Positions 22,030 through 34,499 of a stretch of 64,000 bases of DNA are shown here, one piece after another. The notes under the pieces were generated by a model. The model saw only the letters and a program-made list of their open reading frames with translations. It searched no databases and was not told the origin of the DNA. The DNA lies in contig QPMI01000519.1 of the NCBI GenBank assembly GCA_004431415.1, positions 186,001 to 250,000 of the forward strand, read 5' to 3'. A program made the translations under genes and the position numbers. Source of the stretch: Cyanophora paradoxa. Taxonomy: Eukaryota > Glaucocystophyceae > Cyanophorales > Cyanophoraceae. The first letter of the stretch is position 1, and each line of letters opens with the position of its first letter.

Positions 22030-25000
22030 CTACAGAAGCCCCGAACTTGCGAGCTTCTGCTCGGCCGCCGCGAGGCACTCCCCCAGCTCCTTTGCCCGCA
22101 CGGGCTTCTGCGGAACGAAGCGAAACGAGCTCGAGAGCGATCGCGGGGGCGGGGGCGGGTTCAGGATCCGGAAGGGGCCCGGGACGGGGCGCACGGCGAG
22201 GAAGGCGTCGTAGCCGGCCTGTGCGCACTCCTGCCGGTCGTGGGCGCCCGCGTTGGCGGAGAGGGCGACGGCGAAGGGGCGCCGCCCCGCCGGCAGCTCG
22301 GCCCGCAGGCGCCGCGCCAGCTCCAGCCCATCCATCTCCGGCACTGATCACGACGGAGCGCAAATTAGAATTTTATTGAATGGGGCTTTCTCGCGAAAAC
22401 GAAGCAGTGCGAGAACGCACTCATGATGTCGGAGAGGAGAATGCGGAAGGGGCGGGGCCCCGCGGCGGCCTCGCGGGCGGCCCGCAGCGCCTCGGCGCCG
22501 TTGGCGGCGTGCTGCACGTCGCCGTAGCCCAGCCGCCGCAGCTGCACCAGCACGATCTTCGCGTTCGTCTGCGCGCGCTCATTATCAGAGGTAATTATAA
22601 TTATAACTAGACGGTGATCATGAAGGAAGATCCAGACGGCCTAAGGGGCGCACGGGCGTGTCCTCCGCAAAAAGGATCCGCGGCTTGGCGGGCGGCGCGT
22701 CTGACGGCAGTGGCGCCTCCGCCCCTGCAGCTGTCGTCGACGTCGCTGGCGCCGGCGCCGGCTCGGACTCCGGGGCGTGCGGGGCCGGGGGCGGCGGCGT
22801 CGGGGCCGGCAGTGCGCGGCGGCGGCAGGCGTCGGAGAGGGTCGAGTGAAGGACGGCCTCCGAGATGGGCAGCCGCAGGGAGACCACGTTCTCACGGCAG
22901 CAGCCTGCGCGCCATCAGGTCAAGCCTTGGGCGAGGCCTAGGCCTCTGATGGTCGCGAGGGGCGCACGGGGGTCGAGGACGAGGGCGAGGCGGAGGAGGA
23001 GGAGCGGGGGCGGGGCCGCGTCCCCGGGGCCCTGCGCCCGCCCCAGCTCCCCCAGCACGCGCTCCACCTGCTCGCGAGCGGCTCCCGCTCGGCTCTGCAG
23101 CTATGGAGGAGTGGGGCGCGCGGGGCCGGGGGGGGCACGAGGGCGGGGAGGTCGTCCGCGGAGAGGGCCCCCGGCATGAAGAGGAGGACGGCCGCCAGCA
23201 GCGCCCCGCGCCCCTCCTCCACCTCACGCCGCACCGCCTGCCCCGAGTTCGATTGGATTAGCAGGCGCGCGCGGCGGCGGGGGCGGGCGGCGGGGGCGCG
23301 CGCCTCGAGGGCGCCCTCGGGGGTGCGCGGTTTCACGAGGCGCATGCCCCACGCCGCCGCGTCCTCCACCGCCGTCACGCCCCACACCTGCGCATGCCGT
23401 GCGAGATCGAATTTGTGAGCATTCGCGCGAGCTTCGAACCCTTATCCCTGATTCATCGAAGGCACGTGCACGTCTTCGCACGAATATAATCCGATCTCAA
23501 TTTCTAGTTCGGATCTTCATCCCTGTTTATTGCGGATCTTATAACGCACTTCCTCATCGAAGGCGGCAATGAGCGTTCGCCCGCGCAGCGCCGGGTCGAC
23601 GTCGGGGCCCTGCGCATATCGCCCCGCCTCGATTCCGCGGTCGCGCGGATCGCTGCGAAAATTGCATAATTCGCGAAAATAATTTTGCACCGCCTTCATC
23701 GCGCCCGTGGCGAGGGGCGCCGCGCGAAACAGGAACGCGAAGGTGGACCCGCAGCCTGCGCGCGCGAAACAGGCCGCTGGGGTTTAGAGTGGTCATGCGG
23801 AGGGCGGCGACGCAGCGACCAGCTGCAGGACAGGCGCACCGGGGGTCGAGACGAGCTGCATGTCGCCTCCGAGGGCGCGGGCGATGCCGCGAGAGATGAA
23901 CAGCCCGAGGCCCGTCCCTGCGCCGAAGCTAAGGAAAAATTATAGTTTCTTATGCGAGAGGCCTCGAGTTCGCACCGGGGTGCCGCCGGCTCTTGGTGTT
24001 GTCGAGCTGCGTGAAGAACTCGAACAGGCGCCGCTGGTCCGCCTCCGCAATCCCGCACCCGCTGTCTGCAAAGTTGACGTCGACGCGTCAGGGCGTCGGA
24101 GCCGCTGCAGCGCGCAGCGGCCGGCGGCCGGGCGCGCCGGTGACGTCGATGCGGTAGAGGGCGGTGCCGTCGGGGCCTGGGCACGCCTCCGCGTCCACCT
24201 CCACCGTGATCCGCCCCCCCTCCGAGAACTTCGCCGAGTCTGCCCGAGATTAATATATATTGATACAAATATTTTGAAGAGGATTTCGATTCGCATAAAA
24301 TAGATTGAATATAATCTCTAGCTATAGCGCTAGCGGCTGAAGCGCGCACTGCCGACGAGGTTGATGAGGACCTGGCGGATGCGCGCCGGGTCCGAGACGA
24401 TGCACCGCTGCAGGCTCCGCCGGATCTGCGGGCAGCGTCGACTCGGCTGGGCGCAGGGCGAGGCGCGCGCTGTCGAGGCGTGGCGGGGGCGCACGATGAA
24501 CTGCATCGCGATGTTCTTCTGGCCCGTGACCTGATCCGCGTGCATGTGGCAGTCAGCGCTAACGTCCCCGCAAGATTTCGGCAATTCGACGTTGACGGGG
24601 GTGCGGGCGGCACCGGCCAGAGGACCTCCATGACGTCCTCGATGCAGGCGCGGAGGCACATCGGCTCGGGGGCGACCCGCAGCCGCCCGCCCCGCTCCAG
24701 CGCCGACGCGTCCAGCACCTCGCTCACCAGCTCCACCAGCCTGCAACGAGCTCGCGACCGCGAGGAGAAGGAGGCCTAGGTGAAGAGATATCGATGCCTA
24801 GTCGCTGAGATCTAGATCTAGAGGGGCGCGGACGCTTGGCCGGACGACTGGGCGACTTGAAGGTACTCGCGTTGCTCGGAGAAGAGCCGGCTGTCATCTA
24901 GCAGCAAGCCGACTATCCCGAGGATCTGCGTTGCGCGCGCACAAGCGCGCGCGCATTTCGCGCATTAAACGGGGCGGTAGAGGCGCGGCTCGCTCGCTCT

Positions 25001-28000
25001 CCCGGCTTGCCGCCTGCATGGGGGTGCGGAGCTCGTGGGTGATGACCGAGAGGAAGTCGCTCTTGGCCTTGGCGGCCGCCCGCGCCTGCTGCACCAGCTC
25101 CGCCTGCGTCAGCGCGATCCCCGCCGCCTGCGCAGGCACCGCATGCGACATCATGGATCATGGAATTGAATGTTCTCTGCTTCGCGACGCAGAGAAGTTT
25201 GAGGGGCGGTCTAGATCTCGATGATTTAATTTCCCCGGCACCTGGCAGACGTCGTCGAAGAGGGCGACGTCGCCCGGGGTGACGGGGCGGCCGGGCTCCT
25301 CCCAGTGCACCGACACGATCCCGTTCACCTGCGCCGGGCCGCGCACATCGCCCTCACCCCTTGCGATCGCGATCAGCGGCGTCGCGCCTTGCCGCCGGCC
25401 CACGTCGGGCTGAAAAGGCCAGCGCGAATCTTCATGCTGTCGAGCAAAGCAACCACAGGCGCGCTCGCTAGCCCGTCGGGCCCCGGCGTCTCGTCGGCCC
25501 ACGACTGCGCCTGCCGCAGGTCCGCACAGTATGTCGCCCCAGGCAGCCGCATCGAGCCCTACGTATATATACTCAGCTCCGTACGCGTGAGCCCCGATTC
25601 CGACCGAGCTCGTTCGGGAAATCGCCGATCGCAAGGGGATGCGGACCTGCACGCGGCCGTGGAGCGGGTCCAGCGTTTCGTGCGTAGGGTTCGAGGCCGT
25701 CGCTGCGAGCTCAAGGTCTTCGCGCATGGAGGTCGCGAGCTGTACGACGCGCATGGTGCCCTTGCAATTGGCTTCGGGCTCGAGGGTCATGATGAAGGAG
25801 CTCCCCGCCCCGAGGGCCTCCCGCAGGCGATGCACCGTCGACTCCACGATCCTGCCGAAATAAGAGAGGATCGGTGGAATCCAGGCGCTTGCCCGCGGCT
25901 GAGGCGTGGATTGTTTGCACTTTCGCGGGTCTAGGGTGTTTCGAATCTCGGCGGAGATGGATCTGTGCAAAAGTTGCAACAACGATTGCAAGATTATACA
26001 CACGCGTGTTGCAAGCTTCAGACGAATTTCGAATGGACGTTGATAAAATAGGAACCTGAGCAGTTTGGCGCGTGCTAGCTGCGCATACAAAGGCGTCAAC
26101 GGCTTTTTAAACAGCGTTGAAATTTGCGATGAAACAAATATGATTCATATTAGAAAGGATTTTTCAGATCGGCACCTCTTCTTCAAGGCGCCGGTTCTTG
26201 TCCTCGAGGTCCGTCAGCAGCGAGTTCAGGCCGATCTGAATTGAAGCGCATCGGAGGTCAGCAGCGCTGAAGCGGAGGCCGCGAGCGAAGAACGTGAAAT
26301 TGCAACGCGAAATCGCAGCGCGCCGAGTGGCCGAGGAGGTCGCAGACGGCGGAGAAGAGGCCGCGCTCGTGCGGGGAGGGGTCCCGCGCGCGGCTCCACC
26401 CCATCGCCACGAGCCCCGTGACCTGCGCGCACGCGACCGCCCCGTCGACGTCAAAGTAGATTTTTAATATTGCACGGAATGCAATATCGAGTTCAGCAGC
26501 GCATGCGGCACCTGGCCTTTCCACTCGGTACCCTGCATGATGCACGAGCTGAATCCGAGAGCCTGAATCTCGTTCTGCATCCGCTTAAACGCTTCCTGGA
26601 GCAGGTATGAGCGCATGCGCGTCCGGACAGAGCCTGCGCATGCGCATGCGCATGCAGCGCACGTCATTCTCGTCGCGGGCGGGGCCGCCCCCGTCGACGT
26701 CCTCCACAAAGCGCATCCAGTCCCGCTCGAAGCGCACCACGCCGGGCCGGGCAAGCATTCTCTGTGACGACGGTAAGTGTTCATGGCAATCGCAAATCCT
26801 AGCGCCCACACGCAGTTCGCTAATATATATAAAGCAGGCTAATAGTTAAGCATTCTTGCGCACCACGATCCTGTGTTTCGCCGCTGGTGACCACGCTGGC
26901 GCGACTGTTTCGCGCACATCGGACCAGTCTCGCATGCAGCAAACCTGCTTTAGTTTCATCATATGCGAAACCGCGCTCGCAAATTATAATTATAATTCAG
27001 CTTGCAAATTTACTGTGAGCACGAATGCGCGCCTGCAGCTCATCCTTAGTTCCGATCACGTCGGCCGGCTTGCAGCGCCCCTGCCCACACCTGCAGCTGA
27101 GAGCGCTCACCATGATGCTGTCGGCATCGAAGAGCTGCATGATGGGTCTGAGGTTAGCTCGCGCCACGTCGCAGAACCGCAGCTCGCTGAGCGAAGAGCC
27201 TCAAAAATCAGGACGAGGAAGAGGTAATCACGGCTAAAAACGTGCGAATTTCGCACGTTCGTATCGAGCGCGAAATGTCGCGAAGGACGGACTCGCTCTT
27301 GAGCTGGTGTTCGAGCATCGCGGTGTGTCGCGCATACTGTTGCATACAAACGATTAAACGGGGAGAAATCAGGAGTCTTCGAAGAGCGAACCTCATCTTC
27401 GAGCTCCTTCTTCTTGGCCTCGAGATGCTTGAGCAGGTTCTCTTGTCCAATCTGCTCATGCATGGTTCTCATCAGTTTGGACCGACTCGAAATTAAACCA
27501 TCCAGTCCAAGCAAAAGCGTTGGAACAAACCGCGTGTCCGATCTGAGAGCGCGCGTCGACCCGCTTCAGCGCTTTGATCGATTCGGTGCCGCGCCGGGGC
27601 GGAACACGCGCCTGGTCGCAGACGGCCTCGAACAGGGCGACCTCGTGCGGCGTGGTGTCGCGCACGGCGTCCCACCCCACCGCAAGGAAGCCCGTTACCT
27701 GGCCATGGGCGGTGTCGACGATTGCGCGCGAGGGCGTCGGTGCGGGCGCTGTTCGAAGGCCCAGCAAACCTGATCGTTCCATTCGGTTGCCATGAAGAGG
27801 CTGCTCGTGAAGCCCATGGACCGAACCGACTCCCGAAGAAGCCTGAAATCCTCCTGGAAGAACGGCGGTGAATCCGCATGCGCGCGTACGCTTACGAGCA
27901 CACGATACGAGCGATGTCGCTCACGCTGTCTTCGGAGAGGTTCGGGTTGACGACTCTGTCGATCTCGGGGACCAAGCGAGACCAGTCGCGCTCGAAGCAC

Positions 28001-31000
28001 GCCTTGCCCCGGGTCGCCAACGCTGCCTGGCCATGCTGGTCATCGGGAGGGAAAAATTCCCTCAAGTTTTAAGCTTTTGAAGATCGCGACATGCCGCAAA
28101 TCGGTTGCGAGATGCGGGCGGGTAGAAAGGCGCAGTGGTCGCTTTGACCTCCGGCCAGCCGCGTTTCAACAAGATCTTCTTTCGCGCATTACAACTCGGC
28201 AGTTCATTGAGCTGAGCGAGTTCATGCGGAAGACGCTAGCGCTGCACCTGAAGTTCATCGGCGGTGCCGATCTTTTCCGCGGCGCTGCGGTCACCGCCGA
28301 CGCGAAACGCGTTCACCATCACGCTTTCCGCGTCGAAGAGCGCCCGAATCCGCCCGGCGCAGTCGCGGAGGATCTCGCGAAGGTCGAGCGTCGTTCTGAT
28401 GGAGCGCGCGACGGAGCGGTGCAGCGCTTCGCTCTGCAGCTGCCGCTCGAGGACCGCCCTCTGATGCGAGCATGAGCGGCGTGATCGTGAGCGTGATTCG
28501 GGCAACGGATCCGGAGACACGCTTCGCGGACCTGGGCCTCCAGTTCGCGGTTCTTGGCGTGCAGGTCTCTCATTAGATTTTCCTGTCCGATCTGGAGATG
28601 TGATGAAATTTTTAACAATTGATTCCCGGGTATACACCACCGAATTCGAAACAGCACTGACGTACCGCGTGGCCGATCTGGGGGCGATCGCGAGAGCAGA
28701 TGATGAGTACGAATATTTAAACTTGGATGCGGCGCCGACGTAAAATATTCAATTGCAAACGGATCGAACCTGATCGCAAATGCTCTCGAAAAGGGCGACG
28801 TCGTGCTGCGAGACCTCGTGATCCCCGCCCCAGGCCACCACCAGGCATCCCGTCACCTGGCGCGGGGCGCGGATTGGATGCGAATCGATGTCGAAGTGAT
28901 CTAGACGATTTACATGCAGTTGTGAATTCGAAGCCGCGCACCATACCGCCCCATTCAGTTGCGCGAAGCATGCCGGATCTCACTTTAAGCTCGCGGTGAA
29001 TCTTCGCCATCTTCTCCCACGCCAACTGGATTGTCGATGAGACGACAGCGTCTAACCAGGGGCGGAATTGCGCGAACGGGGTCGCCGGCCCCCGGATCGG
29101 CGGGGCCGCCTGCGTCGAACTCTGGAATAAACTGAGCCCAGTTCCTCCTGCAAAGCGTCCGGATCGGTTGCGATGGTTCGAACATGCGCTGCGCAGGACG
29201 TCACGAAGCTTAAGGAAGTCGCAACTGCACTCGAGAGTCTTTGCGTGGTCGCGATCTGAAATTCGCGAGACATCACATGATTGTAATTACCTGAATACGA
29301 TAGAGAAGGGCTGGAGGATGGTACGGAGGAGCGTCTTCGACCGTGTCTTCCCCTCGCATTGCCACACACTGCGCGGGCATACATGTACACGATCGCGAAA
29401 TACAGCAGTCGACGTCGAGCTCGAGATCTCGAGTCGGAAACGCACTCTAATTTCCGACGGCGTGCCGAAGGCCGGCCACGGCCTCCCCTCCCGCCCGAGC
29501 TCCGAGATGTAGTTGACGCAGACCGTGTCCGAGTCGAAGAGCTCCCGGATCCGCGGCGCCGTCTCCTTGAGTGTCTCCCTCACGCTGCGTTTGCTGCACG
29601 CGCACAGCGAATTCGAAGATAGGGCGTGAATATGAGACCCGGCCCACACGGCGCCGGCGCCGGCGCGCGCGTTTAATTTGCAAGTCCAATCGAATCGGCG
29701 GCGCAATCTCGCATGGCCCGAGCGATGTCGCGAAAGAGGACCTCCCGCTGCGCATTAATATGGCACTCCGACGTCGACGGCGCGCGGGGCGAATCGATCT
29801 GCGAATTCCAAAAAGCGCTCACGATCACGATTTCCCATTTGATCATGAGAATCAACCCGCGCACTGCTTGCGGCAACGAACTGCTCTCCAGGTTTATATT
29901 CAGCTTGTATATCAAGCTAGTGTCAACGGGCTCGAATTCGCCCCGCGCCCGATGTGCATCCTCCAAAGCAAGTTTTACGCCCACTGCAGCGCGCGCGCAG
30001 ATTTTAATTCGGATCAATTGCAAGTCCACAAAATTCATACAGCCTTCGTACCACACTCAGCGAAGATTCTCAGAGATCGCGCTGTATCCTCCGAGATGTG
30101 CATGTGCTGCCCGGCGTTCCTCCAGTGCACGGCAAGCAGCGCCCACGTCTGCTGCCATGATCGCGGCCAGCGCCTCGAACATGGACACCAAGATCAAGAT
30201 CTATAGCTAGATCTAGAATTCGAAGAGGGGGGATTCTAAATTGATTCGTGCGGACCACGTCGAACGCGCCGCAGAGGAGCCAAGCGCATGAACCAGCCTG
30301 AGTTTGATGAAGTATCTCCTGCGCGCACTCCGGCGAGACACCACGGGCCACCAGCGCTGCAGGGACGTCGCGAACGAAGCGGAATCCGGTCACGTGCGGG
30401 TCCTCGTCGATCGCGATTGCCTCCGGATCCGGATTCGGACGCGGCCTAGGCCTGGCCATGAGCTCGAGCGCGAGCTGGCGCAGCTCCGGAGGGTAAAAAT
30501 CCAGGTCAGCACTGCGGCTTTTGTAAGCGACACAGCAACTCAGCCAGCCATTTGCAGAGACGCGGACGGCTCTTCGAGAGGCAGAACGAAAGCGCAGTCC
30601 GCGTGCGCGATTTTCTGCAAGACTTCGCGCGCTCCAGATCTGCGCATGCTTAGATATATACGAGTGCGGCAGAGAAATGAAAATGATTATGAGGGAAGCG
30701 CCGTCGCGCGCGCACCCGCGCAAAAGTTCCTGGGCGTTGCCCATCCCATCGTTCGTTCCTGCTGCTGGATCCGAAAAATGAACCCCTAGGCCTAGAGCTG
30801 CAGCGGACGCTCGCAGGGCGGCGCGGCGCTCGGCGCCGATCGCGCCGTCTCGTTGCATGAAGGTGGCCCAGTCCTCGCCGACGTCCCGCTGTGCAAGAGT
30901 TCGAGTACGTACTCGCAATTGACGCTTAAGCTGCGAATTCGCGCGCGCGCCGCGCGGCTAGCGCTCGCGAAGCTTAAGTTCTCGCGCTGCTGCAGCTGGC

Positions 31001-31030
31001 TTTTGATGTCTCGAGAGAACTGCGACCTCG
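22030..31030 (-). CDS. Multi-GAF hybrid histidine kinase with receiver domain
   Basis: A large two-component sensor: light, redox or ligand signals at GAF domains would drive autophosphorylation of His and transfer to a receiver Asp. From the 5' side, four or five GAF-like modules repeat (about 30.9-30.1, 29.6-28.7, 28.6-27.5, 27.5-26.3 and 26.1-25.25 kb). Each has an SIRTTLDLREILRD-like helix, an FERDW-like linker and a QVTGFLAVGW strand followed by TPHEVALFEAVCDQ. They are joined by coiled coils such as IGQENLLKHLEAKKKELEDE. HisKA has KSDFLSVITHELRTPMQA (about 25020-25075; phospho-His). HATPase_c has RQVLINLVGSA (N box), FADSGCGIAEADQRRLFEFF (G1) and GTGLGLFISRGIARALGG (G2). A degenerate receiver-like stretch (about 23.4-22.9 kb) is followed by a receiver with ILFAEDTP, LLSD (phospho-Asp), MPEMDGLELARRL and PQKPV, ending at 22030. 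Many AT-rich introns. The 5' end is uncertain. Confidence 0.82.
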
Positions 31031-31408
31031 AGAAAACGGGCTTCAATATTCGTTATTATAATTAAGGCGAATTAGAACCATGGGAAATTAGAATTGAAGG
31101 AGAAACAGGGGAAGGGGGGGGGGGGGGATGGGAGGGGGGGGTTGAAGGGGGGGGGTGGCGTTCGAGAATAGAGAGCATGCATGAGCACGCGCCCCCACGC
31201 GTACATGCACACGCGCGCTCGCTCCCGGCGCTCCGGCCTTTGCCCCAGACCCCCCTCGCGAAAGGGGACTCCGGAAACTAAAGGCCTTTAAATTTTCCCA
31301 TCCGGGTCCTCTGGATCGGAGCTCGCCCCTCCGGATCCCTCGGTTGGTTCGATTTATTTTCCACTGCACAAATAAAGCTACCGCTGACGTATCGCAACTA
31401 TATCTCGG
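31031..31408. other. Intergenic region between histidine kinase and unknown gene
   Basis: No supported gene. It contains a G/A-rich low-complexity tract at 31106-31155 with long G runs, and CATGCACACGCG-like alternating purine-pyrimidine sequence at 31176-31215. Confidence 0.5.
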
Positions 31409-33413
31409 TCAGAATTTGAGCTTAAGCTTGTTTTTACGGTCCGCCTCGCCTCGGAAGAGCTTGCGGGGCGCGACATGGCCCGCGGCCTCTGCGTCCGCAT
31501 CCGCAGTGCCGGCCGCCGATCCCCCGAGCTCAAGGCAGAGCATGCCCATCATCTCGCGCACCGCGGCCTTCGCGGCCTCTTTGCGGAGCAGCTCCTGCAG
31601 CTCCTCGCCCTTGAGGACCTGATCCGTGGCGTCGTGCTGTTAGCCGTTCATAGACAGATCGATAGTTTCTTATGATATTTATGGCTGTGTTTCAAGGACG
31701 CCACGAGTGCATGCGCAACGGGCACCTGATCGTTGAGCTCGACCGGCGAGGGCGGCAGCGGGGACAATGCCGAGCTTGAGGCGCGGGCGCGGGCGGCCGC
31801 GGGGAACTGCCGAGTTTCGAGGGTGTCTGGGGCCCAAGAGTATTATTAAGCTTGTCATGAGTACCGTTGAGACTACTCACCGAGGTCCAGGGCAGTTGCC
31901 TGAGCGGCGCCGCGGGCGAGTGCGGCGCGGAACGAGGCGGAAACGGCGGCGGCGCGGGCGCAGGCGTCGTAGAGCTCGAGCGTCTCCCCGAAGACCGCGA
32001 GGCGGGAGCAGGCGCCCGCGGCCCCGCCCTCCGTGAAGTCCCCGCACGGCTCGAAGCCCCTGCGAGAAGCGCAGAGGGCTCACGAATCGAGTTTGAATTC
32101 GGATGCGAAAATCAAATTCATCAAACTGAAATGCGGACCGATCGCGGTTGTGTTCGGCGGCGGGAGTGCGTGAGAGAAATGATGGAGGGGCCGTAAAATC
32201 GAGGACCAGTGCCGCGGCGCCCTTGCCCTGCAACAGCGACGCCGCGGAAATGCTGCGAAAACCAAATCGAACAGAAATCGAAGAATCAGTTCGCAAAATT
32301 TGAGAAAAACTAATTTCAAACAAACTGCAGACGATGTCATGGGATACTGCATGCGGTGTACGCGAGACCGCTGGAAGTCAAGCGCGACACGACGCAGCCG
32401 ACGGGCCTTTAGGGTCCGCGGCATCGGCGTAGCATTGGTCGGCCTACGCCCCGCCGGGTGATCGCGAGCGATCGCCTTCATGATATTGAGCTGACTGTTC
32501 ACGAATGCCTCGACTTCCTGCCTCCTTGAGGGCTGATTCGCGTTCTTATTCATTTCTGGGAGCGGGTAAGTGCGCTTATGCGCAAAGAACTCGAAGTGCC
32601 CCTTCGAGATTGTACGACGCACTTCCGCTTGCGCTGCCGGCGGCCGCCGGCGAAGAATTCCGGGCTTGCTCTTGGAGGTCGAGCTCATTTTTCTTTGGGC
32701 AATAACCCGCGACATCGACCCTGCAAAACGCGCACGAAGTTCAGGAAATTAATTAAATATTCAGGAAAATCGGACGTCGACGACGCAAATGCACATGATC
32801 GTATAAGCCGTTGTCATACGCACGCAAAAATTTCAGAAGACGCCCGAAGCGCGACCCGAAGAGGATAAGCGGAGCGCAATTTGAAGCCGCCGATGCTCAG
32901 GCCAAAGATTTCCTTGCCCGCGATAGGAGGAAGCCCCTCATCAGCGTGTCCGCGGCGCTTGTCATCCGGAATCGCATCTTTGTCATCGTTTGAATCGGAT
33001 TCTTCTTCTGTGCGCCCACGTGCACGGGTGCTGAAGTTGTATGGGGCCCCTGGAAGCTCGTCGCCGATCAAGATTTTCGCAGCTCCTGCGGGAATTCGAA
33101 GGACGAAATTTACTACCCAGGTTCGCGAGGTAAGATTTAATTTAAGCGCACCAGCAAAAGTTCGCTTCGCCTGCGCCGGGCTCGAAATGCAGGCCGTCTC
33201 TTTCGCCCAGTCCGCGTACGTCGGCAACTCCAAGAGCCTGTCCAAGGCGCCGCCGTCGGGAAACGCCGCGTCGAACGCTTGCATGAGGACCGCCTGCTGG
33301 AAGCGCTCTTGCCCGAGCGGCGAGAGCACGGATTTCTCGAGCTCCACGGCGTACTCTTCGAACTCGGCACCCGAGAAGTTTTGCATCATGAGCTGCTGCA
33401 TCATGCTCTGCAT
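31409..33413 (-). CDS. Hypothetical protein, multi-exon, mostly helical
   Basis: ATG 33413 opens MQSMMQQLMMQNFSGAEFEE, continuing with PLGQERFQQAVLMQAFDAAF and a following PTYADWAKE. Later exons give an acidic linker TEEESDSNDDKDAIPDDKRR, then KGHFEFFAHKRTYPLPEMNK and RRQEVEAFVNSQLNIMKAIA, SAASLLQGKGAAALVLDFT, GFEPCGDFTEGGAAGACSRL with AVFGETLELYDACARAAA, and finally DQVLKGEELQELLRKEAAKA with AVREMMGMLCLELGG and a basic tail DRKNKLKLKF, stopping at 31409-31411. Acceptors and donors of the local type lie between these blocks. There is no membrane segment or recognised catalytic motif. The met-rich amphipathic start and helical blocks suggest a scaffold. I do not recognise the family; it runs in the same direction as the histidine kinase, about 380 bases upstream of it. 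Confidence 0.5.
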
Positions 33414-34499
33414 CGGTAGCTAACTTGCTGCCGCCGGTGCAGCTGCGCAGGCAGCGTGCAGCCAGATCGCGATTGAAATCGTAGAAATCGATCGCGAGCT
33501 CAAGTGGAACATTAATTTTGGGTGATGGGGGATTAATTTTGGGTGATGGGGGGATATATAAGGGGTAGATTGCGAGGAGGAGGAACTAGCTATATCCGGC
33601 CGTAGCTTGCCTGCTGCTGCTAGCTATATATATATATAGCGCTGCAGCGCTAGCGCTGCAGCGCTGCACTATAGCTAAGTATAATTTCGAGAGAGATCGA
33701 AGTTGCAGCTATATAACGCGCCGACCGGATATCCGGATCCGGAGAGACAGCTAGCAGGAGATCTAGATCTAGAGAGCTCGAGCTCGAGAGGATCGAGGCC
33801 GGCTATATATAGGCCATAGCTAATATAGCTAGGGGGCCCCGCGGCCTCGCGAGCTCAAATTAAGATCCAGATCTAGAGGGGAGGAGATCTGGACGGGAGG
33901 AGGAGATCTATAGCTAGAGATTTAGAATTCGAATTCGAAGGCATTTAGGCAAGGCTAGAGACTTGAAAGGGACATGCGCATGCGGACACGCGCGGGGGAA
34001 ATGCGCATGGCCGGACTAGTAAGCCGTGACGAGCGAGGGAGAAACATGCATATGAGATCTTTGATTCTGTAAGCTTTAAGGCCGCCGGGCTTCCGAGGCT
34101 CGCAAGCTCGAATTTTGAAGGAGACCGTGGCAGGGGCAGGGGCAGGGCCCGGGGGGGGGGGGGGGGGGGGGGAAGCCTGAACGCTCGCCTCGCTACTCCT
34201 GGCGCTCAGCCTGTACGCTCGCCTCGCTACTCCTGCCGCCGCGGCCTCGCCCCCGCCTAGGCCCGGACTAGTCCGCGAAAGGTCAATAGGGAGCCTGAGG
34301 TCATCTGGGCCCCGATTCTGGGGCTTCAGGCCCAGCTCGAGCTCCTGCCCTGGATCAAGGCCCTGCGCCCACCCGCCCTCTCTGGCCTCTTCTCCCCACG
34401 CCCTGTCCCGTGCCAACGTTGGGGATCCTCTAGATCTCCTGCACTGCCCTGTACACTCGCTACGCCTGCGACCGCAGCCGCGTCCGCCCCCACCCCGGC
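33414..34499. other. Palindrome-rich intergenic region
   Basis: No supported gene. 33480-33960 is packed with short palindromes and self-complementary words (CTAGCTATATATATATATAG, GCGCTGCAGCGCTAGCGCTGC, AGATCTAGATCT, GAGCTCGAGCTC, GAATTCGAATTC), a repeated 20-base unit beginning ATTAATTTTGGGTGATGGGG at about 33511 and 33530, and a run of about 23 G at 34149-34171. Two copies of GTACGCTCGCCTCGCTACTCC-like sequence (CGCTCGCCTCGCTACTCCTG) lie at about 34180 and 34212. Confidence 0.6.

Noticed and set aside
23500-31000. Possible CRISPR-like or minisatellite array suggested by regularly spaced similar segments
   Set aside because: The similarity is at protein level between GAF modules spaced over a kilobase, not short identical DNA repeats.
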